Shown one piece after another: positions 10,465-22,100 of a stretch of 64,000 bases of DNA (positions are counted from its first letter, which is position 1; every line of letters starts with the position of its first letter). This DNA comes from Oenanthe sinensis (lineage: Eukaryota > Streptophyta > Magnoliopsida > Apiales > Apiaceae), in assembly GCA_028671895.1 (NCBI GenBank), contig CM053799.1, positions 43,029,455-43,093,454 of the forward strand, in the 5' to 3' direction. Both the position numbers and the translations under genes were made by a program. A model generated the notes under the pieces. That model did not search any database and was not told the DNA's origin. It worked only from the letters and a program-made list of their open reading frames with translations.

Positions 10465-12363
10465 TTAACAGGTCAAATTTAACATACTCAATTCACTCAC
10501 TAGCCTGTTGAATGTCTTTTCATCCAATGGTTTAGTGAAAATATCTGCAAGTTGCTTCTCTATGGGCACATAGATTAGCTTGATTATGCCTTCCTCCATA
10601 TGTTCTCTAATGAAGTGATGTATGATGTCAATGTGCATAGTCGGAGTATGAAAAACCAACCAAGTCAAAACCAGATTCTTAAGGATACCAAAGGCCTAAA
10701 TTTGGAGTGCCTTTCACATATCTAATAATTCTTTTTACTGCCATTAAATGTGACTCCTTTGGATTAGACTGGAACCTTGCACACAACCATGTTGCAAACA
10801 TGATGTCAGACCTGCTAGCTGTTAGGTAGAGGAGAGAGCCAATCATTCATCTATACATTTTGTTGTCCACTTTCTTTCCTTTAGGATCCTTGTCAAGTTG
10901 AGTTGTAGTTGAGATTGGAGTCTTTGTAGGAGATGAGTCTTCCATATCAAATCTTTTCAAAAGATCCTTGACATATTTAGTTTTACAAATAAATATTCCA
11001 TCTACTTTTTGATAGACTTGAAGTCCAAGAAAGAATACCAATTCACCCATCATACTCATCTCATATTTGTTCTGCATCAACTCAGAGAATTTCTTGCATA
11101 GATCTTAATTTATTGAACCAAAGATAATGTCATCAACATATACTTGAACTAGAATGATATCCTTTCCATGCTTTTTGTAGAAAAGAGTTTTATCCACAAT
11201 CCATCTTGTAAAGTTATTATCAAGAAGAAACTTGGAAAGAGTATCATACCAAGCCATTGGTGCTTGCTTTAGACCATACAATGCTTTGAGTAGTCTGTAC
11301 ACAAAGTTCCTCATTTTTGGATCTTCAAAGCCTGGAGGTTGTTCAACATATACTACTTCTTCTAACTCTCCATTAAGGAAAGCACTCTTAACATCCATTT
11401 GAAAAACCTTGAAGTTATTGAATGCAGCAAAAGCCAAAAAGATTCTTATTGTCTCAAGTCTGGCAACAGGAGACAATGTTTCTTCATAATCAATCCCTTC
11501 ATGTTGACAGTAACCTTTTGCCACCAGCCTTGCTTTGTTTCTTGTGACAGTACCACAATCATCCATCTTGTTCATATAAACCCATTTGGTGCCTATTATG
11601 GATTTGTTCTTTGGTATAGGCACCAATTCCCAAACACGACTTCTTTCAAATTGATTAAGCTCTTCTTGCATGGCATTAATCCAGTCTGGATCAGCCAAAG
11701 CTTCTTCTAGAGTTTTGGGTTCAGTTTAAGAAAGGAAACAAGAGTACATGCATTCATTGGCTAAATTTCTTCTTGTTTTGACTCCAGTTCCTAGATCACC
11801 AATGATTAAATCATTTTTGTGATCTCTGTTCCATTTTGTTCCTATTAGAGAATCAATAGAGTCTTCAACACCTTGTTGATTGACAACATCTTTTGCTCTT
11901 GCACTGTTGACAACATCAATTTCTTCAAGTCCACTATTCATTGGAACATTCCCAGAAAAATCAATTGTTTGAGCAGTTCCTTCATTTTCTCCAGATTGGT
12001 TAGGAGCCATTGTTGGACCAGAAATTGTGTGATCAACTCTTGGTGAGTCCTCATCAATCTCTTCTAGATAGCCTTGATTTTCAAAGGCTAATGATTTTGT
12101 TTCTTGACCTCCTTCAATTTCAGGAAATTTAGTTTCATCAAAGGTGACATTTACACTCTCCTCCACAGTCTTGTGATCAATGATGTAGACTCTGTATGCA
12201 GTCCTGTCAATACCATACCCCATGAAGATTCCTTCAAGTGCTTTAGTATCAAACTTTCCTTTGATCTCAGTTGAATCTTTCATGAAGTAGCACTTGCTTC
12301 CAAAGACATGGTAATAGTTGACAGTTGGTTTTCTTCCTGTGAGCAATTCATAGGGTGTCTTTC
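10465..12363 (-). pseudogene. Element C pol, 3' part: integrase C-terminus, RT, RNase H remnants
   Basis: Minus-strand fragments at 12363-11726 (TPYELLTGRKP-like integrase tail and acidic linker), 11698-11105 (RT fingers/palm, YVDDIIFG near its end), 11080-10847 (RT thumb region) and 10668-10465 (end of RNase H, DIFTKPL-like). They are separated by stops and frameshifts. The closest match within the window is element B pol. The right end abuts B's 5' LTR at the CTTTC duplication. This copy cannot give a complete enzyme. Confidence 0.85.
12359..12363. repeat. Target-site duplication CTTTC, left copy (element B)
   Basis: CTTTC directly precedes TGTTAGG of B's 5' LTR and recurs at 24468-24472 after the 3' LTR. 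Removing B plus one copy rejoins element C sequence. Confidence 0.95.
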
Positions 12364-12901
12364 TGTTAGGAATGCAAACACTGGTGATTGTCAGAGATTA
12401 CTAAACAGAGTTTATGCTGACGTCATCAGCGTTTAAGGAAGCTGTCGGTCAGAGTTTACTCTACCAGAGAATACTCAATCAGAGTTTACTCTAACAGAGA
12501 ATGCTCAAATCAGAGAATGACAAACCGACAGAGTTTAGCTCCAGAGTTTATCAGAAAAGGAAACAGACAAATCAGAGTCTGATTTGGATAGTAAGAAGGA
12601 ATTCAAGTGCAAGTCAAATTACCTTATTAAATCTATTCTTATCATAATCTGTTTTGTAATTGTATTTGTAGCTGTGTCTATATAAACACAGAGATAGGTT
12701 ATAATTAAACATCGAATTCATAAAAGCAATATCTTGTAACCTAGCAGCTCTTAAGAACTTAATATCTTGAGAGAGTTTTGTATTCAAGTTCATTATTAAT
12801 ACAAAACAGTATTCCATTCAATATACTTGTGTTCATAATCGATTTACAGGCACTATTACATTCAACCCCCTTCTGTAATAGATTGATTATTCTGGGAAAC
12901 A
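12364..12901 (+). repeat. Element B 5' LTR, 538 bp
   Basis: TGTTAGGAATG...GGGAAACA; matches 23930-24467 at every base compared. The first 200 bp carry repeated TCAGAGTTTA and CAGAGAAT words. A TATATAAA box is at 12679-12686, followed by a CT-rich end (CAACCCCCTTCTG) typical of Sirevirus LTRs. Confidence 0.97.
12679..12686 (+). promoter_or_regulatory. Putative TATA box in element B 5' LTR
   Basis: TATATAAA in the only strong TATA context of the LTR, downstream of the TCAGAGTTT cluster, so that cluster lies in U3 where transcription-factor sites would act. The identical site in the 3' LTR is at 24245-24252. Confidence 0.6.
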
Positions 12902-12903
12902 AT

Positions 12904-12915
12904 TGGTATCAGAGC
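12904..12915 (+). other. Element B primer-binding site
   Basis: TGGTATCAGAGC two bases after the LTR end is an exact complement of the initiator tRNA-Met acceptor end. Confidence 0.95.
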
Positions 12916-12951
12916 AGGTTGTAAATTTCAACTCAAAAAGATCAAATAATC

Positions 12952-15207
12952 ATGTCTGGAAACAAGTATGAGAGCATCAGAATTCCAATATTGAAGAAGG
13001 CTGAATACCCTACATGGAGGGTGAAGATGATGATGTTCTTAGAAGCAACTGATCCTGATTACTTAGATAGGATCCATACAGGTCAGTACCTACCAACCAA
13101 ACTGGTGCCTTCTACAATTGTGGAAGGAAGACAAATCCCTGAGTATTACACCCTGAAGGACAAGAAAGAATGGACTAATGAAGAAAAACAGGAAGTCTTG
13201 AAAGATGCAAAGGTAAGAAATATTCTACATAACAGTCTTGACTCTGTAATGTCTAACAGGGTAATAGCTTGCAAAACTGCCAAAGAAATCTGGGATGCAC
13301 TGGAGGTTCAATGTCAAGGAACCAAGGAGATAAAGAAAAATAGAAGATCTGTTCTAATCCAAGAATATGAATACTTTGAGGCTAAGCAGAATGAGTCCCT
13401 CACAGATATCTATGATAGATTTCTAACTCTGTTGAATAACTTAGCTTTGGTGGATAAAGTATATGACAATGAAGATTCAAACACCAAATTTCTGAGGGCT
13501 CTTCCAGAAGAATGGGATCTGCAGACATCCTTGATAAGAGACAGGGCTGACTTGGATGAGATGTCCTTAGATGAAGTTTATGGCAAATTGAAAACTCATG
13601 ATCTGGAGTTACAGCAAAGAAGAAATAGAAAGAGTAACAAGGCAAGACCTATTGCTTTGAATGTTGAAGCAAAAATTGAAGAACCAAAAGAAAAGGTGCT
13701 TAAGGTTTCAACAAGGAAAGGGAAAGAAGTAGTACTCCAAGATAGCAGTGAATCAGAGTTTGAGGCAAACTCTGATGAAAACTCTGAAAATTCTTCAGAC
13801 TCTGACATGATTGAGATGTTTGCTATGTTTGTCAAAAGCTTCAAGAAATACAGAAAATTTAGGAAGCAAGGAAACTTTCAGAAGAAGCATAGTGAGACAG
13901 ACAAGAAAGACAGATTCAGAAAAAGGGAAAATAGAGATGCAAAATCAAAAATTCTTGATAAATCAAAGGTCAAGTGTTACAAGTGCAACAAGATGGGACA
14001 CTTTGCTACTGAGTGCAGAAGCAAGGAATCTGGGAAAGCTCTCATCACATCAAAGAACGATTGGATGGATTCCTCAGACTCTGAAGAAGAAACTAACTAT
14101 GCTCTCATGGCAAACTCTAATTCTCCCATTTTAAACTCTGACAAGGTACCAAACTCTGTTTTCAATTTTGATACTGAAGATATTCATGAACTAAAGTCTT
14201 TTCTTAGAAATCTGCATGTTAGCTTTAAATCACAATCTCTTGAGAATGAAAGATTAAAATCTGAAATACAAACTCTGAATGCTAGGAATGACTTTCTTGA
14301 AACTGAACTTGTTCACATGCTTAGTTTTAAGAAAGACTGTGAGAATGCTATACACATGCAAACTCAGTTGGAAATACAAGTCACATATTTGAAATCTGAG
14401 ATAGCTAAGGAAAAAGAGACCTTCAGAGTTTGGACAAACTCTGGTAAGAAGGTCCAACAAATGCTTTCTGAAAAGAATTGGACATCTGCCTTAGGTTATG
14501 AATCTGATAAAGAAATTCATACTAATTCACACACAAAAGGAACATTGAGTGAACCTGTGAAGTTTGTTAGAGCTAGTAATGATAAGAAAACTCTCCCTGA
14601 ATGCTCTAAAAATAATAGTGTGCTAGATCTTAAGAAGATGAATGTAGGGTTACTTTCACAGAAGCAACTTAAAGAAAAGTTGAAGGCAGTCACTAATAAA
14701 ACTAAGAAGGTGAAAAGAAATAGGAATGGTAAAGTAGGAATTACTAAGGAGAATAATTACATAAATATCCCTGATGCTCCTAGGAAAATCTGTTTTACTT
14801 GTGGTAATTCTAATCACCTTGCTATTGACTGCAAACAAAAGAAAAAGAAAGAATCTGAAAGACCTAGGTTTGAGGCTAGAAAACAAACAAGATACAATCC
14901 CTGTTTTCATTGTGGTAGTTTATGGCATTCCATTTATACATGCAAAGATTATCATAATTTGTATTACAATTCTTACAAACCAAAGCCTCAAAAGAGTGAT
15001 TCTCCAAAACATACTGTCAAGCAAATGTATGTGATAAATTCTGATAAAAGGAGTGTAAACTCTGACAGTACAAACTCTGTGAATGCAAACTCTGAACATG
15101 TAAACTCTGTTAACACAAACTCTGACAAAAGAACTTCTGCTGCAAAAGTTAACAAGTTTTCAAAGAAAGGACCCAAACTAGTTTGGGTCCCCAAATCTTC
15201 TAATTAA
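12952..15207 (+). CDS. Element B Gag, extended Sirevirus type
   Basis: Intact ORF of 751 codons starting 36 bases after the PBS. The N-terminal 220 residues form a retrotransposon Gag domain. There are three zinc knuckles of CX2CX4HX4C form: CYKCNKMGHFATEC near 342, CFTCGNSNHLAIDC near 614 and CFHCGSLWHSIYTC near 651. Between them are an acidic Ser-rich stretch and a long helical, coiled-coil-like segment (about 415-500). The C-terminus is rich in NSD/NSE/NSV repeats encoded by the AAACTCTGA word. Gag forms the particle and packages RNA. The size is roughly double that of ordinary copia Gag and fits Sireviruses. It ends in VPKSSN and TAA 15205-15207. Confidence 0.93.
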   Translation: MSGNKYESIRIPILKKAEYPTWRVKMMMFLEATDPDYLDRIHTGQYLPTKLVPSTIVEGRQIPEYYTLKDKKEWTNEEKQEVLKDAKVRNILHNSLDSVMSNRVIACKTAKEIWDALEVQCQGTKEIKKNRRSVLIQEYEYFEAKQNESLTDIYDRFLTLLNNLALVDKVYDNEDSNTKFLRALPEEWDLQTSLIRDRADLDEMSLDEVYGKLKTHDLELQQRRNRKSNKARPIALNVEAKIEEPKEKVLKVSTRKGKEVVLQDSSESEFEANSDENSENSSDSDMIEMFAMFVKSFKKYRKFRKQGNFQKKHSETDKKDRFRKRENRDAKSKILDKSKVKCYKCNKMGHFATECRSKESGKALITSKNDWMDSSDSEEETNYALMANSNSPILNSDKVPNSVFNFDTEDIHELKSFLRNLHVSFKSQSLENERLKSEIQTLNARNDFLETELVHMLSFKKDCENAIHMQTQLEIQVTYLKSEIAKEKETFRVWTNSGKKVQQMLSEKNWTSALGYESDKEIHTNSHTKGTLSEPVKFVRASNDKKTLPECSKNNSVLDLKKMNVGLLSQKQLKEKLKAVTNKTKKVKRNRNGKVGITKENNYINIPDAPRKICFTCGNSNHLAIDCKQKKKKESERPRFEARKQTRYNPCFHCGSLWHSIYTCKDYHNLYYNSYKPKPQKSDSPKHTVKQMYVINSDKRSVNSDSTNSVNANSEHVNSVNTNSDKRTSAAKVNKFSKKGPKLVWVPKSSN

Positions 15208-15221
15208 ATTGCATTTACTGA

Positions 15222-18200
15222 TTGCAGGGAAACAGGAAAAACATTCTGGTAATTGATAGTGGATGTTCTGCACATATGACTGGAAATAAATCCCTGCTTT
15301 CAGAGTTTGAGGAGAAGGCTGGCCCAGCAGTATCTTATGGAGATGGCAACATAGGAAGAATACTGGGATATGGCAACATTGTGATTGGAAATGTCATCAT
15401 TGAAAATGTAGCTTTGGTTGAAGGACTCAAACATAATCTGCTCAGTGTGAGTCAAATGACAGACAAAGGTTTCTCTGTGGAATTTCATGGAACTCATTGT
15501 GAAGTGAAAAACAAGAAAAATGGAAAAGTAGCTCTTATTGGCCACAGACATAACAACCTATTTGAAGCTAGCTTGGATGTTAATTCTAATGGTCCCTTGA
15601 CCTGTCTACTTGGAAAGGCATCACCAATGGAAAGCTGGAATTGGCACAAAAAGTTGTGTCACTTGAACTTTGGAAACATTAATGAATTGGTAAAGAAGGA
15701 CCTAGTTAGAGGTCTTCCAAAAGTTCAATTTCATCCTGATGGACTCTGTGATTCATGTCAAAAGGCCAAACAAAGGAAGACATCTTTCAAGAACAAAACT
15801 GAAAACTCTATTGATCAACCTTTTCATCTATTGCATCTTGACTTATTTGGTCCAGTTAACATAATGTCCATTGGAAAGAAGAAATACACTCTGGTAATAG
15901 TTGATGATTTCACTAGATTTACTTGGGTATACTTTTTGCACAAGAAGGATGAAACTGCAGAAACAATTATTGATCATATTGCAATGATTGAGAATGGATC
16001 AACTCACAAAGTAAAGAATCTAAGGAGTGACAATGGAACAGAGTTTAAGAACTCTACAATGGAGGAATTCTGCTCAACAAAAGGCATCACTCAACAATTC
16101 TCAGCACCTGGCACACCTCAACAAAATGGTGTTGTTGAAAGAAAGAACAGAACTCTAATAGAAGCTGCCAGAACAATGCTCGAAGGAGCAAAGCTACCTA
16201 CTTATTTTTGGGCAGAAGCTGTGAACACTGCATGCATCACTCAGAATTGTTCCTTAATTAACAAACATGGAATGACTCCATATGAATCTTTGAAAGGAAG
16301 AAAGCCTAATGTCAAGTACTTTCACATCTTTGGAAGCAAGTGTTTTATTCTCAAGACACATCCTGAACAATTGAAGAAGTTTGAACTTAAAGCAGATGAG
16401 GGAATTTTTATTGGATATGCAACAACTTCTAAAACCTCTTCAAGGGCATTCAAAGTATTCAATTTAAGGACAAGGACAGTCATGGAATCAATTAATGTCT
16501 CCTTTGATGAAGGGAAGATAGCTGGGTTATATGATAAAGATGCACAAGAAACACTGAGATTTGAGAATGAACTGCAGAAAATAAACTCTGTTGAACCAAA
16601 CTCTGACGAGATAAACACTGATCAACCAAATCCTGGAGAGGTAAACTCTGATTCTTTAAACTCTGATTCTTTAAACTCTGATTCAGAAATGATTGAAATA
16701 GAAATTGAAGAAACTGCACATGTTGAGGGGGAGCAACAACAATCACATACTGACATTGGAGATTCAACAATTGAAATATCAGAGTCTGACCAAACTCTGA
16801 ACAACACAAACTCTGATCTTTCAAACGCTGAGACCACAAACACTGATACCTCAATCTCTGATAATTCAAACTCTGAGTACATAAACTCTGAGACATCAAA
16901 CACTGATGGAAACACATCTTCAAGGGGAGGATCATCATTTACAGAAGGATCACTCTATGAAGGCACAGATCATGGGGGAGCATCTAGTTCAAGGAACTTT
17001 CCACATCCAAGAAAATGGACCAAAGATCACACACCTGATTTAATCATAGGTGATCTGGAGAGTGGAATAAAAACAAGAAAAGCTACTCAAAATGAATGTC
17101 TATTTCATAGTTTTCTTTCACAAACAGAACCAAAAAGGATTGAAGATGCTTTGAAAGATGCAGATTGGATTACTGCAATGCAGGAAGAATTGAACGAGTT
17201 TGAAAGGAATGAAGTTTGGACCCTAGTTCCAAGGCCAAAGAACAGATCTATTGTTGGCACAAAATGGGTATTCAGGAACAAGACAGACTCTGATGGAATA
17301 ATTACAAGAAACAAGGCAAGACTGGTAGCCAAAGGTTATTCACAACAGGAGGGGATTGATTATGATGAAACCTATGCTCCTGTAGCTAGACTTGAGGCAA
17401 TCAGAATTTTTCTTGCTTATGCTGCAAATAAGAAATTCAAGGTCTACTAAATGGATGTTAAAAGTGCATTTTTAAATGGTGAACTTGAAGAAGAAGTCTA
17501 TGTTGAACAACCACCTGGTTTTGTCAATCCAAAATACCCAAATCATGTCTACAGACTGGATAAAGCTTTATATGGACTAAAGCAAGCACCAAGGGCCTGG
17601 TATGAAACTATGGCTCTATTCTTACTTGAAAATGGTTTCACTAGAGGAACAATTGATAAAACCTTGTTTTATAGAACTCAAGGTAAGGATTTATTATTGG
17701 TTCAAATATATGTTGATGATATTATATTTGGTTCCACTAATGAGAAACTCTGTGAAAGATTTTCAAAGTTAATGCAGTCCAGGTATCAAATGAGTATGAT
17801 GGGAGAATTGAGTTATTTTCTGGGTTTACAAGTGAAACAGACTGAAGAAGGGATCTTCATTAATCAGTCTAAATACACAAAGAATCTACTCACTAAATTT
17901 CAAATGCAAGATTCTGCATCTGCTACAACTCCCATGGCTACTGCAACAAAACTTGATCAAGACACTGGAGAACCTGTTGATATTACAGCATACAGAGGAA
18001 TGATTGGTTCTCTACTTTATTTAACTGCAAGTAGACCAGACATAATGTTTGCCACATGTCTATGTGCTAGATTTCAAGCAAATCCAAGAGCACCTCATTT
18101 GATTGCTGTGAAAAGGATTTTCAGATATCTCAAGGGCACTGCTAATCTTGGCTTGTGGTATCCTAGGGAGTCTGATTTCAAATTGATAGGATATTCAGAT

Positions 18201-18656
18201 GCTGACTTTGCAGGATGCAAGATTGACAGGAAAAGCACAAGTGGGAGTTGTCAATTTTTAGGTGGAAGACTTGTATCATGGCAAAGCAAGAAACAGAAGT
18301 CAATTTCAACATCAACTGCAGAGGCTGAATATATTGCTGCTGGAAGCTGCTGTGCACAAATTTTATGGATGAGAAATCAATTGCTAGACTATGGTTTGAA
18401 ATTCTCAAAAATTCCTATTTATTGTGATAACCAAAGTGCTATTGCAATGACAGGGAATCCAGTTCAACATTCTCTGACAAAGCACATCAGTATCAGATAT
18501 CACTTCATAAGGGAACATGTGGAAGAAGGCACAATTGAATTGCATTTTGTTCCTACAGATCAACAGTTAGCAGATATCTTCACAAAACCTCTGCCTGAAG
18601 CAACATTTAACAGACTAGTTTCTGAATTAGGGATGGTGTCAAGTGGCTCAACTTAG
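15222..18656 (+). pseudogene. Element B Pol (PR-INT-RT-RH) with one in-frame nonsense codon
   Basis: One frame carries the whole Pol, interrupted only by TAA at 17448-17450, inside the RT segment just before MDVKSAFLNG. Element C and element A have Gln there. Motifs by residue: protease DSG near 12; pre-integrase HHCC 140-185; integrase acidic residues near 207, 269 and 305; a Ser/Asp/Asn-rich linker about 455-600 built from AAACTCTGA words; RT from about 640 with YVDDIIFG after the stop; RNase H to 18656. The frame is -1 to gag and opens with no ATG: TGA at 15219-15221 lies directly upstream. How Pol would be expressed is therefore unclear. Without readthrough the product lacks most of RT and all of RNase H. 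Confidence 0.92.
17448..17450 (+). other. Nonsense codon in element B reverse transcriptase
   Basis: TAA in the phrase KVY-stop-MDVKSAF. Other copia elements in this window read Gln at this position, so a C-to-T transition is the simplest explanation. It is the only internal stop in Pol. Confidence 0.85.
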
Positions 18657-19191
18657 CAAGTTTCAGACAATCAGAGTCTATGTCAGAGTATGGGGTAAAC
18701 TCTGATGAAAATAGAGTAAACTCTGATCATTATATCAACTAATCTGTGATCACAAGTTCTCAGTATTTATGGTAAACTCTGTCAAAGTATGTGGTAAACT
18801 CTGACAGTACATACTAAACTCTGACTCATACAAACTCTGATCTATAAACTCTGATTACGTGGTAAACTCTGAGATCACATTTATGACATTATATTTCTTT
18901 TTGTGACATCATAATTATTATTCTCTGGTTGGATTTATAATAAAGCGTGTGTTTCTCACGACTGTCGATTCATATCATTACACAGTACACAAACACTTGC
19001 TGAATTTTGAGACTTGTACTAATAATTGTTCTTCCAATCAGCTTTTGCCACGTGTCCCACTACAGTTTTTATGCAATTGAAAGGGCACAGTTTAATTCAT
19101 ATTGTCATTTTGAATTAATCATCTGTATCTATTACTTCTCACTTACGCACAAACCCTAAACTGCTCTAACCTGCAACTCTTTCTTGTTTCA
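18657..19191 (+). promoter_or_regulatory. Element B post-pol spacer: AAACTCTGA array then promoter-like DNA before ORF3
   Basis: Bases 18690-18870 contain at least eight copies of TAAACTCTG(A/T), mostly preceded by GG or A and spaced about 15-60 bp. Further on are TTATAATAAAG near 18928, a G-box-like GCCACGTGTCCC at 19047-19058, and AAACCCTAA (telo-box) at 19151-19159, then a pyrimidine-rich leader (CTCTTTCTTGTTTCA) directly before the ORF3 ATG. The second half looks like a plant promoter and 5' UTR, which would let ORF3 be transcribed separately. This is inference from motifs. Confidence 0.55.
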
Positions 19192-22100
19192 ATGGCATCC
19201 AAAGGACAAACCTTCCAAAACTATACTTTTGCTGCCACAAACTATATTTCTTTGTTAAATAAGACGGATGCACCTGAAGATTTTCATGTTGTCCAGGATT
19301 TTCTAGCACAAAGTTATATTGGCTATGCACTCCAGGAACCATTAAACTTTTCTGCTCAATCTCTGGTAAGAATATGGTCCACTGCTACGTACAACAATGC
19401 TGATGATGATGAAGAACCCATTATCACATTTCAATGCAATGGAAAACACACAATTACTCCTGCTGTGGTGAGACAAGCTCTACATCTACCAGAAGTGGCT
19501 GTGTATGATGACCTTGTTGGAGATGAACAGGTCAAGGGGTTTTTCAGGTCTATAGGCTATGGAGGAAGCCTATCAAAGTTAGGGAGCCTGACAAGACCCA
19601 ATCTTCGAAGAGAATGGAGTTTTTTCTTCGATTGCATTACAAGGGCCTTCACAGGCAAATGCACAAATTTTGATGCAATCCCACAACTAGCACAACAGAT
19701 TGGGTATTCTCTGACCCATAATCTCAATTTCAATTTTCCTTGTTTAATAATTAGACAGCTAGCTAGCAAAATTAATGATGATGTTCACACCATATACTTT
19801 GCTAGATTTCTTCAGTTAATTTTTAATTATTTGTTGCCTAATGTAAGTCTTGAGAATGATCAGAGTTTAGCTAGTTTTTGTATGAACAAAAGAATTTTTG
19901 CTGACCTAGCTAGGAAGGACACTAAGAAAGGTAATCTCTCTCCTCTCTTTTATCCCACATGGGTCAGGCTTCTCTTAAATCAGAGAATGCCTACCATGTA
20001 TGGAAGGGATTTCATCTCAGTGGCTATGGATCAGAGTTTAGCACCCTCTGATTCAAACCCAAGCCACCCTCCAAACACTGACTCCCAAACACCTTTGCCA
20101 ACCTCTACAGTCTCTCAACAGACTGTAGTTGCAAAACACACCTCTCAACAGGGTTCCAGCAAAAGGAAGGGGAAGTCAGTAACAGAATCTACTCTCAAAA
20201 AGAGGAAATTAATTGATGAAAATACAGATTCTGATGAAGAGTTCGTTTTTGCTAAAAAAACGACAGTTGAACAGGCTTCTGAGACTGGGGCTGAGGTAAA
20301 GAAAAAGAGGAGAAGATTAGTCAAACTTGCAAACTCTGAGGCTGCAAACACTGCAGGGATAAACTCTGATGCAGCTCTAAACTCTGACGTCCTAATCTCT
20401 GATCAGCCTAAACCTCAAGATTTAAACTCTGAAGACATTACAAACTCTGAGCAAACCACTAATGTCTTGATAAACTCTGGTGAAGCATGGGGTTGCTGGA
20501 AGGCAAATATTCCTTGGAAGGAACCTGGATTACCAGTTCCAATTGAGAACATGATTGGGCTCAAGGCTGAACAGGAGCGACAACACAATTATTTGAAAGA
20601 TGGGCCATATGTCACTCCAGAGGAAGCTGGTCCTATACCAGTATCTGATTCTCCTACAAAGTCTCCAAAGCAAGTCATAAAGGAGATATCTTATGAAAGA
20701 GCAAGGGAACTGGCTGAAGAAGTAAGAAGAGAAATGGAGGCAAAGAAATCAAAGTCATCGTCAGCATCTCTTAGTTCTCAACGTTTTTCAAGAAAGAAGA
20801 AAAAGTATGTCACTTTTGGCCAGGACATACAAGAACCTACTTCTCAAAGTGAGGTAGCAGTCCTTGAAGGGCCAGGTACACAAGAACCTATTGATCAAAG
20901 TTCAATAGAAGCCACAATTCCAGCAAGTGAAGCCAGCATTGATCAGGGGTACAATCCACAAGAACCTTCAGCTCAAAGGGTTGAAGAAGTTGTCAAGGCC
21001 CCAGCCACACAAGAACCATTCAATCAAAGTTTGGATGCAGGCACTCAATCAATTATAAAAGACATTGCTGTTGCTGATGCTGAAGGCCAATCTCTGGCAG
21101 AGTCAAGCCCACAAGAACCTTCACCTCAAAGTGGTGAAGCAGCTACAGATATGACTCAGGTCACACAAGAACCAATCATCACTCTTATGATTGCAGACCA
21201 AGCCTTACATGTTAGACAGACAAACTCTGATGAAGCTCCACAGGCACACTCTGATGCTATTTTAGTACAACCAATTTCTACACAGCCCATGGAGACTCCA
21301 TCTACAACTTCAAAGGATCAAGGTATAAACTCTGACTTTTCTTCAGAACTTACATTCTCTGATTGCATAAGTTCAGAATTTATGTCTCCTACATTTACTG
21401 CTGGGATGATCATGGATAGTCCTAAAAAGGATACCCCTATTCATGTGACTACAGATGTCCTTTCTCAGCCACCTCTTATTTCTGTAGGACATTGTGTGTT
21501 GAACCTTTCTGGTGAGTCTGAGGTAAAATGTGTGGAAAACAGAATTAATGAGAGGCAGACACAGGATCTGGCAAAAGGAGAGGTAGAATTGAGAAAGAAG
21601 TTAGTTACTTCTAGTGAGCAAAATCTAACTATTGAAAGTTATGATATGTGTGATGTGAGAAGTAATGAGATTACTTTAAAAAATCAGAGTGATTTAGGGT
21701 GTTCTGTTATTTGTGCAGGTACTCAGAGTTTACCTATTTCTGCAAACTCTGATGCTGTGCCAAACACTGCTGAATTATTAAATTCTGATGGAAAGGACTC
21801 AGATTCTGATGATGTGATTTTTGCTGATGAAGTAGTCACAGCTCTCTCCATTCCCTTCACACAGCGGTATAACACCAAAAGGTGGCCTGTCAACTCTTAT
21901 GATGCACTTGACAGATTGCAAATGGCTTATCCTGATTACATGGTGGTGGAAAATCTCAAAGGTCAAATTGAGGCTGATCTAAATGCAGAGGGTGTTAGAA
22001 GGGATTTCTCTTCTACTCCAAAGACTTCAAATGAAGATTACCTTACCTCTCACAGACAAGAAATCTGGGATTTCTCTTGGAAGTTTCCTGAGGCAAATAT

